Position numbers and translations under genes: made by a program. Below, piece after piece: positions 9,257 through 21,500 of a stretch of DNA of 41,319 nt. This DNA is from Pelargonium nanum. Its lineage: Eukaryota > Streptophyta > Magnoliopsida > Geraniales > Geraniaceae. The notes below the pieces were generated by a model. That model did no database searches. It saw only the letters and a list, made by a program, of their open reading frames with translations, and had not been told where the DNA came from. The first letter of the stretch is position 1, and each line of letters begins with the position of its first letter. Where the stretch lies: positions 1 through 41,319 of the forward strand of contig JAYMTF010000280.1 in assembly GCA_036897485.1 (NCBI GenBank), read 5' to 3'.

Positions 9257-10993
9257 ATGGCAGAAAGAGGAGGAGGAGAACGAGGCGCTATGGGCCGCGG
9301 GTTCCGTGCCCGTGGCGACCGCGGTGGTCGTGGCGGGCGCCGCCGTGGCCCTCGCCCGGACGAGGAGGAGAAGTGGGTCCCGGTCACCAAGCTCGGCCGC
9401 CTCGTCAAGGAAGGCAAAATCCAATCCTTGGAACACATCTACCTCCACTCGCTTCCCATCAAGGAGCACCAGATCGTCGACACTCTCTGCCCCGGCCTTA
9501 AGGACGAGGTCATGAAGATCATGCCGGTCCAGAAGCAGACACGTGCCGGTCAGAGAACCAGGTTCAAGGCGTTCGTCGTCGTCGGAGACGGAAACGGCCA
9601 CGTCGGTCTCGGAGTTAAGTGCAGCAAGGAGGTGGCCACCGCCATTCGCGGAGCCATCATATTGGCTAAACTCACTGTCATCCCTGTGAGGAGGGGTTAC
9701 TGGGGTAACAAGATCGGTAAGCCTCATACCGTGCCTTGCAAGGTCACCGGGAAGTGTGGTTCCGTCACGGTGAGGATGGTTCCGGCTCCTCGTGGTGCTG
9801 GTATTGTCGCCGCTAGGGTTCCCAAGAAGGTGCTTCAGTTCGCTGGTATTGAGGATGTCTTCACTTCCTCAAGGGGTTCGACCAAGACTCTTGGAAACTT
9901 TGTCAAGGTTTGATCTATCACAACTTGTTTTATGTATATGATAATTGTGCTTTTCTGATTCTTATTTGAGTTTTTTAATTGTTCAATTTGATCTTGAATT
10001 GGTTTATTTTGTTGTTTGTATCTAGTATGCTTTATACATTTGTGCTGGATAATGTTCATTAATTCTAGTATGAAGTAAATGCTATGTAGCAACAACACTG
10101 AAAATGGGATACGAGTTTTTGAATAAGCAATGTGTTCTGTAGATATGACCTTCAAGATAATTGGTTATTGACCTGATCTGTATAGATTACATTGCAGCTG
10201 AACACTGTAGTTTAGTGTTAAATTCTCTTATTCAATTCTTGTTGTGGACATTTTGATTCATAATTGTAAAAAACAGTTGTTTTAGTTGTTTGTGAGTTCT
10301 TTATTACGCTTGTATATCCTAATTTCTGTAGGAAATCTACACTTGTGGTTTTTAGTAATGATGAATGATTGGATGTGCCTTGGTCTTTCTTATTGAAAAT
10401 CTAATTTAGGTTATGCAATTGAAATGTGTAGTATAGTGAATCAGCTTATAATATATATAATCGAATGCATTCACTATTAGACTAGTATTGGAAAGGTATA
10501 GCTTTGCGATGCCTTCTGTATTTGACTAGTATTGGAAAGCTTAAGCTTTACATTGGCAAGTTAATAAAGCATTGCATTGCAACTACTAGAACTGAAAATG
10601 TTGGTTGCAATAATTTTTTGGGATACTTCTATTTGTGCTTGTGTAGTAATAGTTCCTCAATTCTGATGTTGAAACTGTATTTGCAATATAGGTTATATTA
10701 TGAATGTTTTGGTTTGTTAATCTCTTCACTTTTATTTCTACTGTTTTGTTTTATTTGTTTTCTGAAATTTGTAGATCTTGAAAAATCAATGTGTATATGA
10801 TATTGATCATTTGTGCGTCTTCATTCATCTTGTACAGGCTACTTTTGACTGCCTATTGAAAACCTATGGCTTCCTTACTCCTGACTTCTGGAGAGAGACT
10901 CGCTTCACCAAATCTCCATTCCAAGAGCATACCGACTTTTTGTTGGCAAAGCCTGTCAAGGCAGTGATTCTGGAGGAGACAGTTGAAGCTTAA
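9257..10993 (+). CDS. RPS2: 40S ribosomal protein S2 (uS5)
   Basis: A structural protein of the small cytosolic ribosomal subunit near the mRNA entry channel, where it affects decoding fidelity. Two exons, 9257-9907 and 10838-10993, are joined by a 930-base GT-AG intron and give 268 aa. Residues about 8-35 form an Arg/Gly-rich tail usual for eukaryotic S2. The S5 N-terminal RNA-binding domain follows at about 80-146, with the conserved core [20 protein letters not shown] and [19 protein letters not shown]. The S5 C-terminal domain follows, including [20 protein letters not shown]. Exon 2 supplies the end [18 protein letters not shown] to EETVEA. The start is the first ATG after the telo-box leader. 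Unspliced, the frame stops just past the donor, so the intron is required. I searched the intron by eye for a C/D snoRNA and found none. Length is slightly shorter than Arabidopsis S2 because of a shorter tail. Confidence 0.98.
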
Positions 10994-11610
10994 GCATACT
11001 CGTATAGGTTATTACCAGTTATTGCTTTTGGTGGTATTTCTTTGAGACATTTTATTTCTTTTTAAGGGATATGTTTAAACAGTTTTAGGTGTTTCTATTC
11101 AACGGATTCAAATTTTGATTATATGTTTCATCTTGTGCTACTAATGGATGGTGGTGGTTGAATTTCAGAGCAGTTTTGATTTATAATTATTTCTTTTTGA
11201 CATTGAATTTTATATTTTCCCATTGTGTTTCAGAATTGTGCATCTTTATTGTTTTTTTTTTCTAGTTTTTAGGTTATTTTTACTTTACAGTTTGTCATTG
11301 ATTCTATATGTTGTGGGGGCTCTTGTCTTTGGTAACATACTTTGTTCCTTACAATTCATTTGTACAATTTTGTGATCTTGGAGATTTTCAGACTGAAATA
11401 CTTGAATTCTGCACCAAGTCGTGTATGAGCTGCAACTCACTCAGTAAATGGTCACTATGGGATGTATTGAATCTATGCCTAGGTTAGTTAGTATTTGCTT
11501 TCGCACGAAGCTTGTAACCTAATTTTCATATTCCAACTTCTATTAATGGATTGAGTTAATGAAACAAAGTCCCTTGGTGCTTGTTTGGCAACTCTACTTA
11601 AAATTAGAAG
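10994..11610. other. RPS2 3' region and spacer
   Basis: T-rich 3' untranslated and spacer sequence. No further gene, RNA or repeat is recognisable. Confidence 0.5.
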
Positions 11611-11613
11611 TAA

Positions 11614-11937
11614 GAGCATCCACATTAGAGGGACTCCATTTGAGTCCCTCAATATCCCATCTTCACATTTTAGTTCCACATCAACTAGGGCCTCTAAAAA
11701 AAATTAATTTCCATTGTTGAGACCATAGTTATTATTAAATAAATAAAAATTAGAATAATACAATTGTCAATTTCTAATTGGACAAGAAAAGAAAAAAAAG
11801 AAGAAAAAAAAACTTAAGGGCCGGCCCTCTGTTAAGGGACCAGCCACTATCTCCAATCCTCTCCAATGCAGGTATGAGATTTGGGCCTCTGACATTTGCA
11901 AGCCTCAAGACAATGGGGTCTTGCAATGGACCTGCTT
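11614..11937. mobile_element. Probable MITE (PIF/Harbinger-like)
   Basis: The block begins GAGCATCCACATTAGAGG. Its other end, read inverted, is AAGCAGGTCCATTGCAAG, an imperfect match of the GAGCATCTCCAATG style common in plant MITEs. The block is flanked by TAA on both sides (11611-11613 and 11938-11940), which fits the 3-bp duplication of PIF/Harbinger elements. It has no coding capacity. The ends have diverged, so family assignment is tentative. Confidence 0.45.
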
Positions 11938-11940
11938 TAA

Positions 11941-13860
11941 GTTGACTATGTCTGCTAATCAGTTTGACCTAATATGCAATAATCAAGTTTCATAAGATCA
12001 GAGACAGTCGACCTTTTAACTTATTAGGTCGACCTTTTTGACTTATTACGTAAACTATTATGGATGTACAACATTATGTTTGCACGAGATGAACATTTTG
12101 TTCTTTGTAAAAATTATGTATGTTTTCTACATTTTGAAAATGTACTATTTGCATTAACTTTATGTGACTATAAAATTTTTTACTTCAACTATTATTTACT
12201 TTCAAATTCGATAAACGTACCTCGTTTCTTCAATAGTTGTCACAACTCTAACAAACACACAATGTTCTCAATATTTTGAGACGTTGATGATGACCCAAAT
12301 CCAAATCTTATATTTGGAAAATAATTTATGAATCTCTTTTGAGAATATAAAAGATATTCATGACCAACCAAATCTTACATTTATATTTATCTTGTTTGAG
12401 TTGTTAGACATTCAAAGCATCAATGAAAAGTTGAAGGGCTATCGTTAAGAGAAGAATGAAACAAGATTAATGGTTTGAGAAAAACAAACACATAAGAACA
12501 AAAGTTTTGTTTCGGGTTGTAGGAGTCATCCACTCCCCGCTGAGCTGCTGGAGCAAACAACTGAAAGTTGTCCATTTCCTCTGATTTACTTGACAACAAC
12601 AGATTAAAAATTTGGTGACGTGGCACCAACTTGCAGTTGCAATTTTAATTTTGTACATTCATTTTACCTTAACCCTCCACTGTTCTTATTTTCTATCAAC
12701 TTTTTCTTATAAAAAATTGAATTTATGCTGATCTTAATTGTAATGATTTGAAAATTGAGCCTTGTGTCTCCCGTGGATACTGTCCTTCCAAGAAGAAGGG
12801 GTCTAAAGCTTAACAAAATATTCTCCAATCATCTTTTGCGTAACAAAGTAATTGCTTTTATAACAATTTATACCAAAGTGCCCACAAATTGTTCATACTT
12901 TTTATTTGATAAAATATAAAGCTTAAAGTTGAGTGAAAGTCGTGAATCTCGTTAAGTTGAATTATAACTACAGAAATAATTAAAGATAAAATAATGCACA
13001 CAGTAGAAGGAAGTGTATAGATAAACCAAGTAACATTTATCACAATAAAAATTAATTAACAAACTACTGTTATCTGGTATTGAAAAAACAAATACTCCGT
13101 AATTGTTATCTAATCTAAAAATTGATTTTTGTTTAGTTGTGTGTTGACAGACAGAGACGAGGACTAATCCAGAAAAGTGAGGCAAAATTGTAATTTTTCG
13201 TATGAAATGTATAAGCTATCCGTCCACAGTTTTTCTTTAATGCATTCGTCCACGAATTTATTAAATCATGTACGACATATTCTCATTGACTCAGCTAACT
13301 CGATGGCAGTGAGACCAAAATAAGACTTGGCAATATGATCATGACCCATGACACAAACATGACACGATTTTAAGTAGATTTGAGTTCAACATAACTAGAT
13401 TCATGTTGACTATCTCAATTCATTTAATAATCGTTCGTGTCAAACTTGTTTAACCTGGCCAATCCCTTCAATTAAACGGGTCATATGAACCATTTATTAA
13501 CATACTCATTTAAAAATAAAAATGTGAATTTTCACTCATATCATCTTAAAAATTGACTCATATAAGTTGAATCAAATATATCAGATCCTATCAAATTATA
13601 TAACTTTGAACTAAATTAATCAAATATAATAGCTGTGTCATGTCGTGTTTTTCAACATGTTTAATAAAAAGGTCAAATTTTAAAACTCGAACCCGAATCC
13701 GATCCGTGAATAACATCCGAAGACCAAACGGAGTTGCCGAATATCTCCCGCCCTGGCGTGACGTATTACGAAACCGAAGCGTAGATGGTAAAAATGAGGC
13801 GTATTATATAAACAATTGTTATACGTATAAAACAAGGAAACTGAGGGCCTGCACTTGAGG
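11941..13860. other. AT-rich intergenic DNA upstream of the SAP gene
   Basis: No gene is supportable. The part at 13330-13720 contains scattered CATGACACGA / GTCATGTCGTGT words in both orientations, suggesting a decayed repeat that I cannot classify. The final 150 bases before 13877 probably hold the promoter of the zinc-finger gene, including an ACGT core (TGACGTATTACG, about 13759-13770). Confidence 0.5.
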
Positions 13861-14047
13861 AACCAACCGGGACGGAGTGGCCAGCGGCGGTGCTCTCAAC
13901 CCCCACCGACTCCTCTTCGTCTCTTCTCTCACCCACTCTACTTTCCTTACGCGGACTCGCATAACCCACCTTTTATATATTCCTCTTCTTCTCTTCCTAT
14001 TTTTAATTATTCACTCAAATTTTGATTCTGCGATTAATTGCGATTCC

Positions 14048-15990
14048 ATGGGAACTCCACAATTTCCCGATCTGGGTAAGCACTGCACCGTCGATGATTG
14101 CCAGCAGATTGATTTCTTGCCCTTCACTTGCAATGCTTGCCGCCAGGTCTGTGTATTTGCTTTGTTTGTATCAAAATTCATACTTTGCTAATTCGCATTG
14201 TTATCTCAGTCTCTGCTTTGTTTTTTTGTTTGTTTGCTTTTCGTAACTGTGAAAATGGAGAAATCAGATCTTTTTTGAGTGATTTGGATTAATGGGTTAT
14301 TTGTATCTTTGATTTTGGAGAAAACCCAGTAGTATACTTGATTATATGAGCTGACAATGTATGTGTGAGTCCTAAGTCTCGGTCTTGTTCTCAGTTTGTT
14401 TTGGGACACTTGCTTGTTTCTAACTTCTATTTATGCTTCCAGTGTCTTGCTTTGTGCACTTAGCTTTATCTTTCATGCAATTGTAGTTAATCATCCATGT
14501 ATTGAGCTGCTTTGTTGCTTTGTGTACTCTGTGAGGATGGGTTTTCCCAAAATTTAGGAATCTGGATTTACTAAGTTTCTGTGTGTTTTTTCTTTTTCGA
14601 CATGTATGCTCTGGTCATGTACTGAGACTCTCTACTTATTACTTAATTTAGTAGGTTGCTTGCTAGTCCATCCTTACCCAATAGGTTTTCTCTATTGGAA
14701 GCACAACTTTACTGCGAGTATGATGCATATTTGTTACCAGATTGCCTTCACTGAATTCATATAACCACGGATATGGTCATTACAAAAGTCAGAGGTTGAT
14801 AATATATATTACTTTGAATATTGATATGCTTCTGGAGAGTGTAATATTGTGTAAGAATGTTGAACTGAATGCAATCTATTTTGTCAAAATGGCTGGTTCA
14901 TTGTGCTTCCGGTGATCCTTGTTTCTTCATTTTAGCTTATGTAGAGGCTTAGACCATATTATCGGTTGTCAAATCAATCCGTGTTGGTCAATAATGCTAA
15001 TGTTCCTCGACCAAGCCAGCTATAGGTTTCTTGTTAATTTGTATCTTTCAGTTCTATTTTGAACATAAAGTTCACTCTTTTCTATTTCACATAACCTTTT
15101 GGTTATATTGTTGTAGCTGTGTGTGCACACACAATACTACGGTGGAATGCTAAATGTTCAATCTCTTCCATTTTGGATCATCAATCTATTGAGTTCTCAT
15201 CTGAAATTTTTTTTGATCTATTTCCATCTTCTTGCAGATATTCTGCTTGGAGCACAGAAGCTACATTAAACACAACTGTCCAAAAGCCAACTATGAAGGT
15301 GTTACTGTTGTGATCTGCCCACTGTGTGCCGAAGGAGTTCGTCTTAGTCCAGACGAAGACCCAAATATTACTTGGGAGTTGCATGTAAATACCGAATGCG
15401 ATCCATCAAATTACGAGAAAGTCACCAAAAAGAAAAAATGCCCCGTACCTGGATGCAGGGAGATGCTAACCTTTTCAAACACAATCAAGTGCAGGGACTG
15501 CACTCTAGACCATTGCTTGAAGCATAGGTTTGGACTTGACCACAAATGTTCAGGACCTAAGAAACCGGAGACCGGTTTCCCATTCAGGAGTCTTTTGGGC
15601 ATTAATAGAAAAGATCCAAAATCCAACCAAGTGCCTGCTGCATCTTCATCTAGGTGGAGCACAACCCTACTAAACACGGCTTCAAGTGTTAGAGCTAAAG
15701 CTGAAGCTGGCATGACAAGGTTGAGCAGTGAATTCAGCCAAGCTCTGCAGAAGGGACGGGGCAGCAATGGTGGAAGTGGAAGTCAAGGCGGGCAACAAGA
15801 GCAGTGCCCACAGTGTCACGCCAAGTTCTCTTCTGTTATAAGTTTGATCGATCACGTGGAAAAGACCCATGAGAGGGCTAGTAATTCAACTGATGTCTGC
15901 CGATGCCCGAGGTGTAGTAGAGGATTTTGTGATGCTGTGGCCCTTGTGGAGCATGTTGAGAGAGATCACAGTGGTGCTTCAAAAGCCTAG
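14048..15990 (+). CDS. SAP11: AN1 and C2H2 zinc-finger stress-associated protein (SAP11/SAP13 type)
   Basis: Plant SAPs are stress-induced zinc-finger proteins thought to act in ubiquitin-related signalling. Two exons (14048-14146, 15238-15990) with a 1,091-base GT-AG intron give 283 aa. First AN1 finger: Cys13, Cys18, Cys28, Cys31, Cys36, His39, His45, Cys47; the intron splits it after residue 33. A C-x2-C, H, C cluster follows (Cys60, Cys63, His82, Cys87). Second AN1 finger: Cys101, Cys106, Cys118, Cys121, Cys126, His129, His135, Cys137. A Ser-rich linker precedes two C2H2 fingers: Cys223/Cys226/His239/His244 and Cys256/Cys259/His272/His277. No A20 finger is present. This two-AN1 plus two-C2H2 layout is that of Arabidopsis SAP11 and SAP13. 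Both of those also sit beside an RPS2 gene, as I recall, so the neighbourhood agrees. Every zinc ligand is intact. Confidence 0.96.
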
Positions 15991-16569
15991 TATATATACT
16001 GTTGGAAACAATATGGGATCTGCTCTTTTGATTTTCCAGTCTTATAGGATAAGGTGAAGTGGATGAGTATAGTGTTTTAAGGTTGTTGCAAATGCAAAAC
16101 ACACACCAAAAAGCAAGTGCATAGTGTAATTATTTGATGATACCAGGTTGTTTCATGATTTTTATACACCAAATTGGTCTTAGTTCTTGATCATTTTAGT
16201 TACAACTACAGTCCAATGGCTCCATATAATTCCTATTTTTGAAAAATTATGTGTCAATTAAAAATGATGTAATAAAACAAGTTGGTCAAAACTCTAGTGT
16301 CAAGCACTCACATAGCTACATTTGGCATGTTGTTCATGAATGTTTTGTTCTTTCACTCGTTTTAGTGTATTTATGGATCATAGCCTCATTGACCAAGCGG
16401 TATATGATATTTGTAGTGTGTGTGTTTTAATATATTTTTCTTGAAGAGATGGAAAGTAAGAGTGCAAGACCCAACACAACCATTCTAAGAATTGTTGTCA
16501 TGAAGTTTCATGGAATGCTTATTAAACAAGGCAACCGGTTAATAAATAGGGGATTTATTTATTTAAATA

Positions 16570-16823
16570 CTCCCTCCGTCCCAAAATGAGTGTCCTGTTT
16601 GCCTTGTCCCAAAATGAGTGTCAAGTTTCTATTTTTAGGTTATTATATTATTGTTTTTTCCATATTACCCTTATCACTTATGAACTGCACATGGGCAGAT
16701 CTGAACTGCACATGTGGTGTAAGGGGGAAAGTGAGGGTAATATTGGAAACACATTAAATTATTTGGTAATCCTTAATTTTTGCAAAAAATGGAAACATGA
16801 CACTCATTTTGGGACGGAGGGAG
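16570..16823. mobile_element. Stowaway MITE (Tc1/mariner-derived)
   Basis: Inverted ends CTCCCTCCGTCCCAAAATGA and its complement (16804-16823) bound a 254-base AT-rich element with TA on both sides (16568-16569, 16824-16825). These are the terminal sequence and target site of Stowaway elements. The left subterminal region has a second copy of TCCCAAAATGAGTGTC about 36 bases in. It is non-coding and lies 580 bases downstream of the SAP stop codon. Confidence 0.92.
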
Positions 16824-17930
16824 TATCACATTTGAATGGAAGTGATTTAAGTGAACAAAAATATAGAAAATAATAATTCAGAGTATTATACTTCATAGAA
16901 GATTGATCCCTTCAAATAATGATTTACGAATTATTTAATTTTTATTATAGTCACAAAATTAGTGTCTACACGAATATATTACAACAATTTACGACTCGAT
17001 ACCTTATTGACCTCTCCTTCATACTCTTCTGCCCAAACTTGTTCTCAACAAATTTTAAAGTTTTCGAGAACCTTTCGAACACCTCTGAGACACAATTCAC
17101 ACACTGTTCGATGTTGTCTTCACTTCCTATGTTGGGACACCTCATCAACGTTGATCATACTTGGTCATGGACTCATGGTACCCCTCCACTGTGAGAAATC
17201 CTAACACTGTCAAATTTTGGCTCAAGTAAGACTTTCAACATTTAGCACCAAGTCGCACTTGCATGTTCAACTGATCATCACTCCGGTGCTCACCATCGTG
17301 CTTGACATGGAGTACAAGCCCTTGGGAGGTCATCCATGGCTAGTAGACCCTCCCACAAGGTGAAATGCATATCTCACGAGTGTTACTTCCTCTCGGCAGC
17401 TAGATACGTAAAGAAGGCACCAAACAAGATACGTCATGTTGCTAACTTTTGGACTACACCTTGGGGTTTTAGGAAGATATGCCTTATTGGTAACTCGCAA
17501 TTCTATCTCCTTGCTTCACCTTGACATGATGAAATTTTTGTCACCTCATAAGGGCTCTATTGCCACAGTGTCATGCCACCTTCACAACTTGAGTTCCTCC
17601 TTAAATTCTTTCTCTAGCTTGCTTATTTGACAACGCCTATTTCATTTAGTGAAGATACTTATTCTTACGTTTAAGGTGAAATTCAAAACACATACTCCGT
17701 GTTTCACTAAACAATATACTCTCGTTCGTTGTGTACACTTCTCATCCCAAAACTTAACATTCAGATGTTCAAGTCATATTATTTCTTATTAACTAGTCTG
17801 AAGTGATTCAGAAAGCAAATAATGTATAATTGACTGACTCACTCTTTAGGTGATGTGACATGAAATAAACGATGTCGTATTCACCAAACTGAGAACGGTC
17901 CACAGCACCAGAAAATAACTGTCAAGACAG
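16824..17930. other. Intergenic DNA with unrecognised coding-like remnant
   Basis: Between about 17030 and 17630 the base composition rises and open frames occur on several frames and both strands, but each is short and interrupted. I do not recognise a family. It may be the remnant of a mobile element. No terminal repeats were found. Confidence 0.4.
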
Positions 17931-18091
17931 CACGTTGTTACGCGCGAAACAAAAACAGACAAAGCCAGATCTCTCTCATCGTGGGATCAACGGCCAAGAT
18001 CTCTCGTCACTGCACAGTCTCAACGATTATCGGGTCCCACAAGTCATCGTCGAAATATGTGGAAAATTTCAATGCAGGCGCCGGACGAAAA

Positions 18092-18575
18092 TATATAAGT
18101 ATAAATCAAAAAAACTCATAGATACATTTTTGAAAGAGAGAGAGAGAGCTGCTCATAATTTAGCGGTGGAAAATGCTGAAAATCTGGTACATTCCTGCGT
18201 AGCTCCGCCCAGCTCTTTTCAGGTCTAATTATTTTTACAAATCTCATTCCCAATTTTCTTCCTCCGATTTCTGCCCAATTTTTATTGTTTTCACAATCAG
18301 AAATGGGTTGATCGGTGCTTATAATTTATTAATAATTTTTTTGGTTTTTGATTTTGATTAGGAGTTTTAGTAATTTTTCGTGGTTGTTTGTTAATCGCAC
18401 ATGGTGGTGTTTGCGTTTTGAGAGAGGTTAGAGGTTAGTTTGATACCTTTCTTTCCCTTCTCGGCGCTGGATTTTTCAGGCACCGATTGCTTCAGAAGGG
18501 AAAGAAAGTTAACATTCTAAGGAGAAGAAGGAAATAGGAGTTTTGTAGTTGTAATTAGGCTACACGAATTGTAAT
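18092..18575 (+). promoter_or_regulatory. EFR3 core promoter, leader exon and leader intron
   Basis: A TATA box (TATATAAG) lies at 18092-18099, so transcription probably starts near 18120-18130. A 5' leader exon with a GA repeat seems to end at 18222, before a GT donor in TTTTCAG|GTCTAATT. An acceptor TTTTTCAG ends at 18479, followed by the rest of the leader to the ATG at 18576. The leader intron (18223-18479) is inferred from splice-site quality only. Short ATGs exist in the unspliced leader. Confidence 0.5.
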
Positions 18576-21500
18576 ATGAGCATTTCTGGCGTAATTTCGA
18601 GGCAAGTTATTCCGGCATGTGGGAATCTTTGTATTTTTTGTCCGGGGTTGAGACCGAGGTCCCGGCAGCCGGTGAAGAGGTATAAGCATCTCATTTCTGA
18701 AATCTTTCCAAAAAACCAGGTTAGTAGGGGATTAAGCAAATGCTATTTAAATTTTTAGATTTTTAATTGGGTTTATTAGTTTTTATTTGTTGTGTTTCAT
18801 TTGATGAGTCATTTTGTATGATGATATTGTGATAATGCAAAGGTTTTTAGGTTAATTTTTTATCATTGATAAATGTTGTAGAAGAATTGTTGTTATCTTT
18901 GTTGAGATTGAAAAATGCTACTTCTGCTTTTATTTATTGATAATCTTGTTCTTGATTCATTGACAACTCTAAACTCACTCAATTACCTTTTCTAAATCCA
19001 CCATTGATGTTGCAATTCATCTACTAATAATTTTAGTTAGTGGACTAAATCTGCATTTAATCACATAATTGCTGACGTTATAATTTGTTGCGAGTTAGTT
19101 GAACCCGATGAAAATGTCTTACCACCTTTTAACTTGTTCTAGAATATGAAACAGGTGATCTCAGTTCCTCTATTAATTTGAAGATGCTCTATTAATTTGA
19201 TCTTACTACCTGCAAATATCATAGTGCTTTTAGTTTGAAGATGCCATAACTTGTCAATGCACTTGCTCAGAGATGTTGGACTAGTTTGGCACAAACTTGG
19301 TTTAACTTTTTCTCATTTTCTTCTTAATATAGACATCTCATACACAATGGCTGAGTTTGCTTGGTTACTAAAACCTAACACTCCTTTACCATGGATTTAA
19401 CAATAAACATAAATTTTACAGCGGTTGTGTTCAAGGAAATGTTACTGTTTATCTAATGCTTGAATGCAGCCAATCCCTTATAAATTTATAAAAAAAATTA
19501 AAGCCAATTTGAAAGTTCTACATTTCTACTTCCTGGTCTTTGGGACTAAAATAAGTCAAAGTTGCATGTCATCTTTGCAACTCGTATTCCAATTTTAGGC
19601 AGCCAATTGGCTACTTTATAGGTTTGAAGAAGATTCTGTGTTCATGTCCTCCTATCTGTATAAGCAAGCTTACTCATTTTGCTTCTGAAGTTAGGAATTT
19701 AGCAACTAACTATTCTATCTCTGCTTTCGGTAAATGATGTACACCAAGCAATCACGAGACATCTTAAATGAATAATATTTTTTGGTTCAATTCTGTTTTA
19801 GTTATATTATGATTTTAGATAACTAATGCTTGTTTCTTATTTTCCTTTCTCTAATAAATTTTTGGGATTTATCTTTGAGTTTTACAGAATGAAGAACCAA
19901 ATGACCGGAAGATCGGGAAACTATGTGAATATGCTGCTAGAAATCCCATGCGTATCCCGAAGGTATTAGCTCATTTCGAGCCTTTTGAATAGTAATTCCT
20001 TCCTTCTAAATTGTACACAGTTTTATGGAAATCTTATGTGACTGTGTATCAATTGGGGTGTTGCGCAATGTTGCCTTCCACAAATTAGCCTTTATATACT
20101 AAACAATGTCTGAAATGCTTTCCAGATCATTCACCCTTGGTCATCGTTGATTAAGACCATATTTTTAGAACTTGGTTGAAAGTGTTCATTCCTGGTGAAT
20201 GTGTCCCCTTAAATTGCTGGTATAAACATAACATATATAATATAGACATACACATAAGTTCTTGCGCTGTTTGATAGAAGTTAATCATTTAATGGCAGAT
20301 CACAAGTTCTCTAGAGCAAAGGTGTTACAAGGAGTTGAGACTTGAGAATTTCAAATATGCAAAAATTGTCATGTGTATTTACAGGAAGTTGCTAAATTCT
20401 TGTAAGGAGCAAATGTAAGTTCATTCTTCTCCAATTCTCTATACTTCCTCATATATGTTCTTAGGCTATATTTGTGCGATTGTGCCATCTTTAGCTGACC
20501 GTATCTGTGTGGCGTTAAACAGTTCATTTTTCTTGTTCAAGCCAATAGTTAGAACTTTGAAGACATTCTCCATAAAATATAATATAATATAATATTTTAT
20601 TTATATATTTATTTTTGAAGTATTTGGTACTAAGCAAGATAAATGACCATTTAGCAGCATACTTGCAGTGAAAAAAGATTATATATCAAGCAACCAAGAG
20701 ATAATTTATAGATTCTTGCTGGAAACACATACTTGGATCAACAATTGGACTGTAAAAAAACTGAAATGTATAAGCCTCAAACTAACAGCTTTCCATGTCT
20801 ATGCTATATACTCTATGAGATTCGTTTTTTTTTTTGGTTTAGCAGTTAGGACTTAGGTGATATCACAATCCATCTTACTTTCACCTTAATACATCCATCT
20901 CTTTGGATGGGTCAAAGGCAGGCCATCCATGCCCGACCTTGTGTATTTATGAGGAAAATGTTTGTGGCTTAGCCACCACACTTGTATCCGGATTATAGTT
21001 TGAGGATTTGTTTTGCTGGTTTTTTTTTTTTTAAACATGCCCTCAAATTTCATATCTGTCATATCATATTGTTTTATGCACATTTGAAGAATCGCCCCGT
21101 ATCATTATATAGACCAATTCCCTAGACCAGTCTTATATCTGGTTCCCAGATTCAGTGACCATGGGCAAAATCAACAACCCAAGATGTAAGCATGCTAGTG
21201 GTTTTGATCTGTCTAGATTTGATGATTCATAAGCAATTTTCTGTAGGACAATGTAGTTTCTTGCGTTCCTTAAATTTTGAATGATAATTTGGCGCTGTTT
21301 TTGTGAACATAATTTCTTTTTGGTGGACATTTTCTTACATGGCTGTACTTGGGATTTGGGTGATGAAAGTTTCCTAGAACAGTCAGCGGTCCATCTAGGT
21401 TTTGGAAATTTATGGTGAGAAACCTCCGTGATGTTCAGTGTGAAACTTTAGTGGAGGTATTGATATGTTTGCTACAAGTCTAGGGACACATGTTTGTGAA

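Noticed and set aside
9245-9727. 160-aa minus-strand open frame opposite RPS2
   Set aside because: It is the antisense shadow of a GC-rich ribosomal protein exon; the plus-strand protein is unmistakable.
9908-10837. Possible C/D snoRNA in the RPS2 intron (ATGATGA at about 10357)
   Set aside because: No CTGA box D at a proper distance and no terminal stem.
17030-17630. Several overlapping open frames between SAP and EFR3
   Set aside because: Short, on conflicting frames, with no recognised motif or splice partner; left as an unrecognised remnant.
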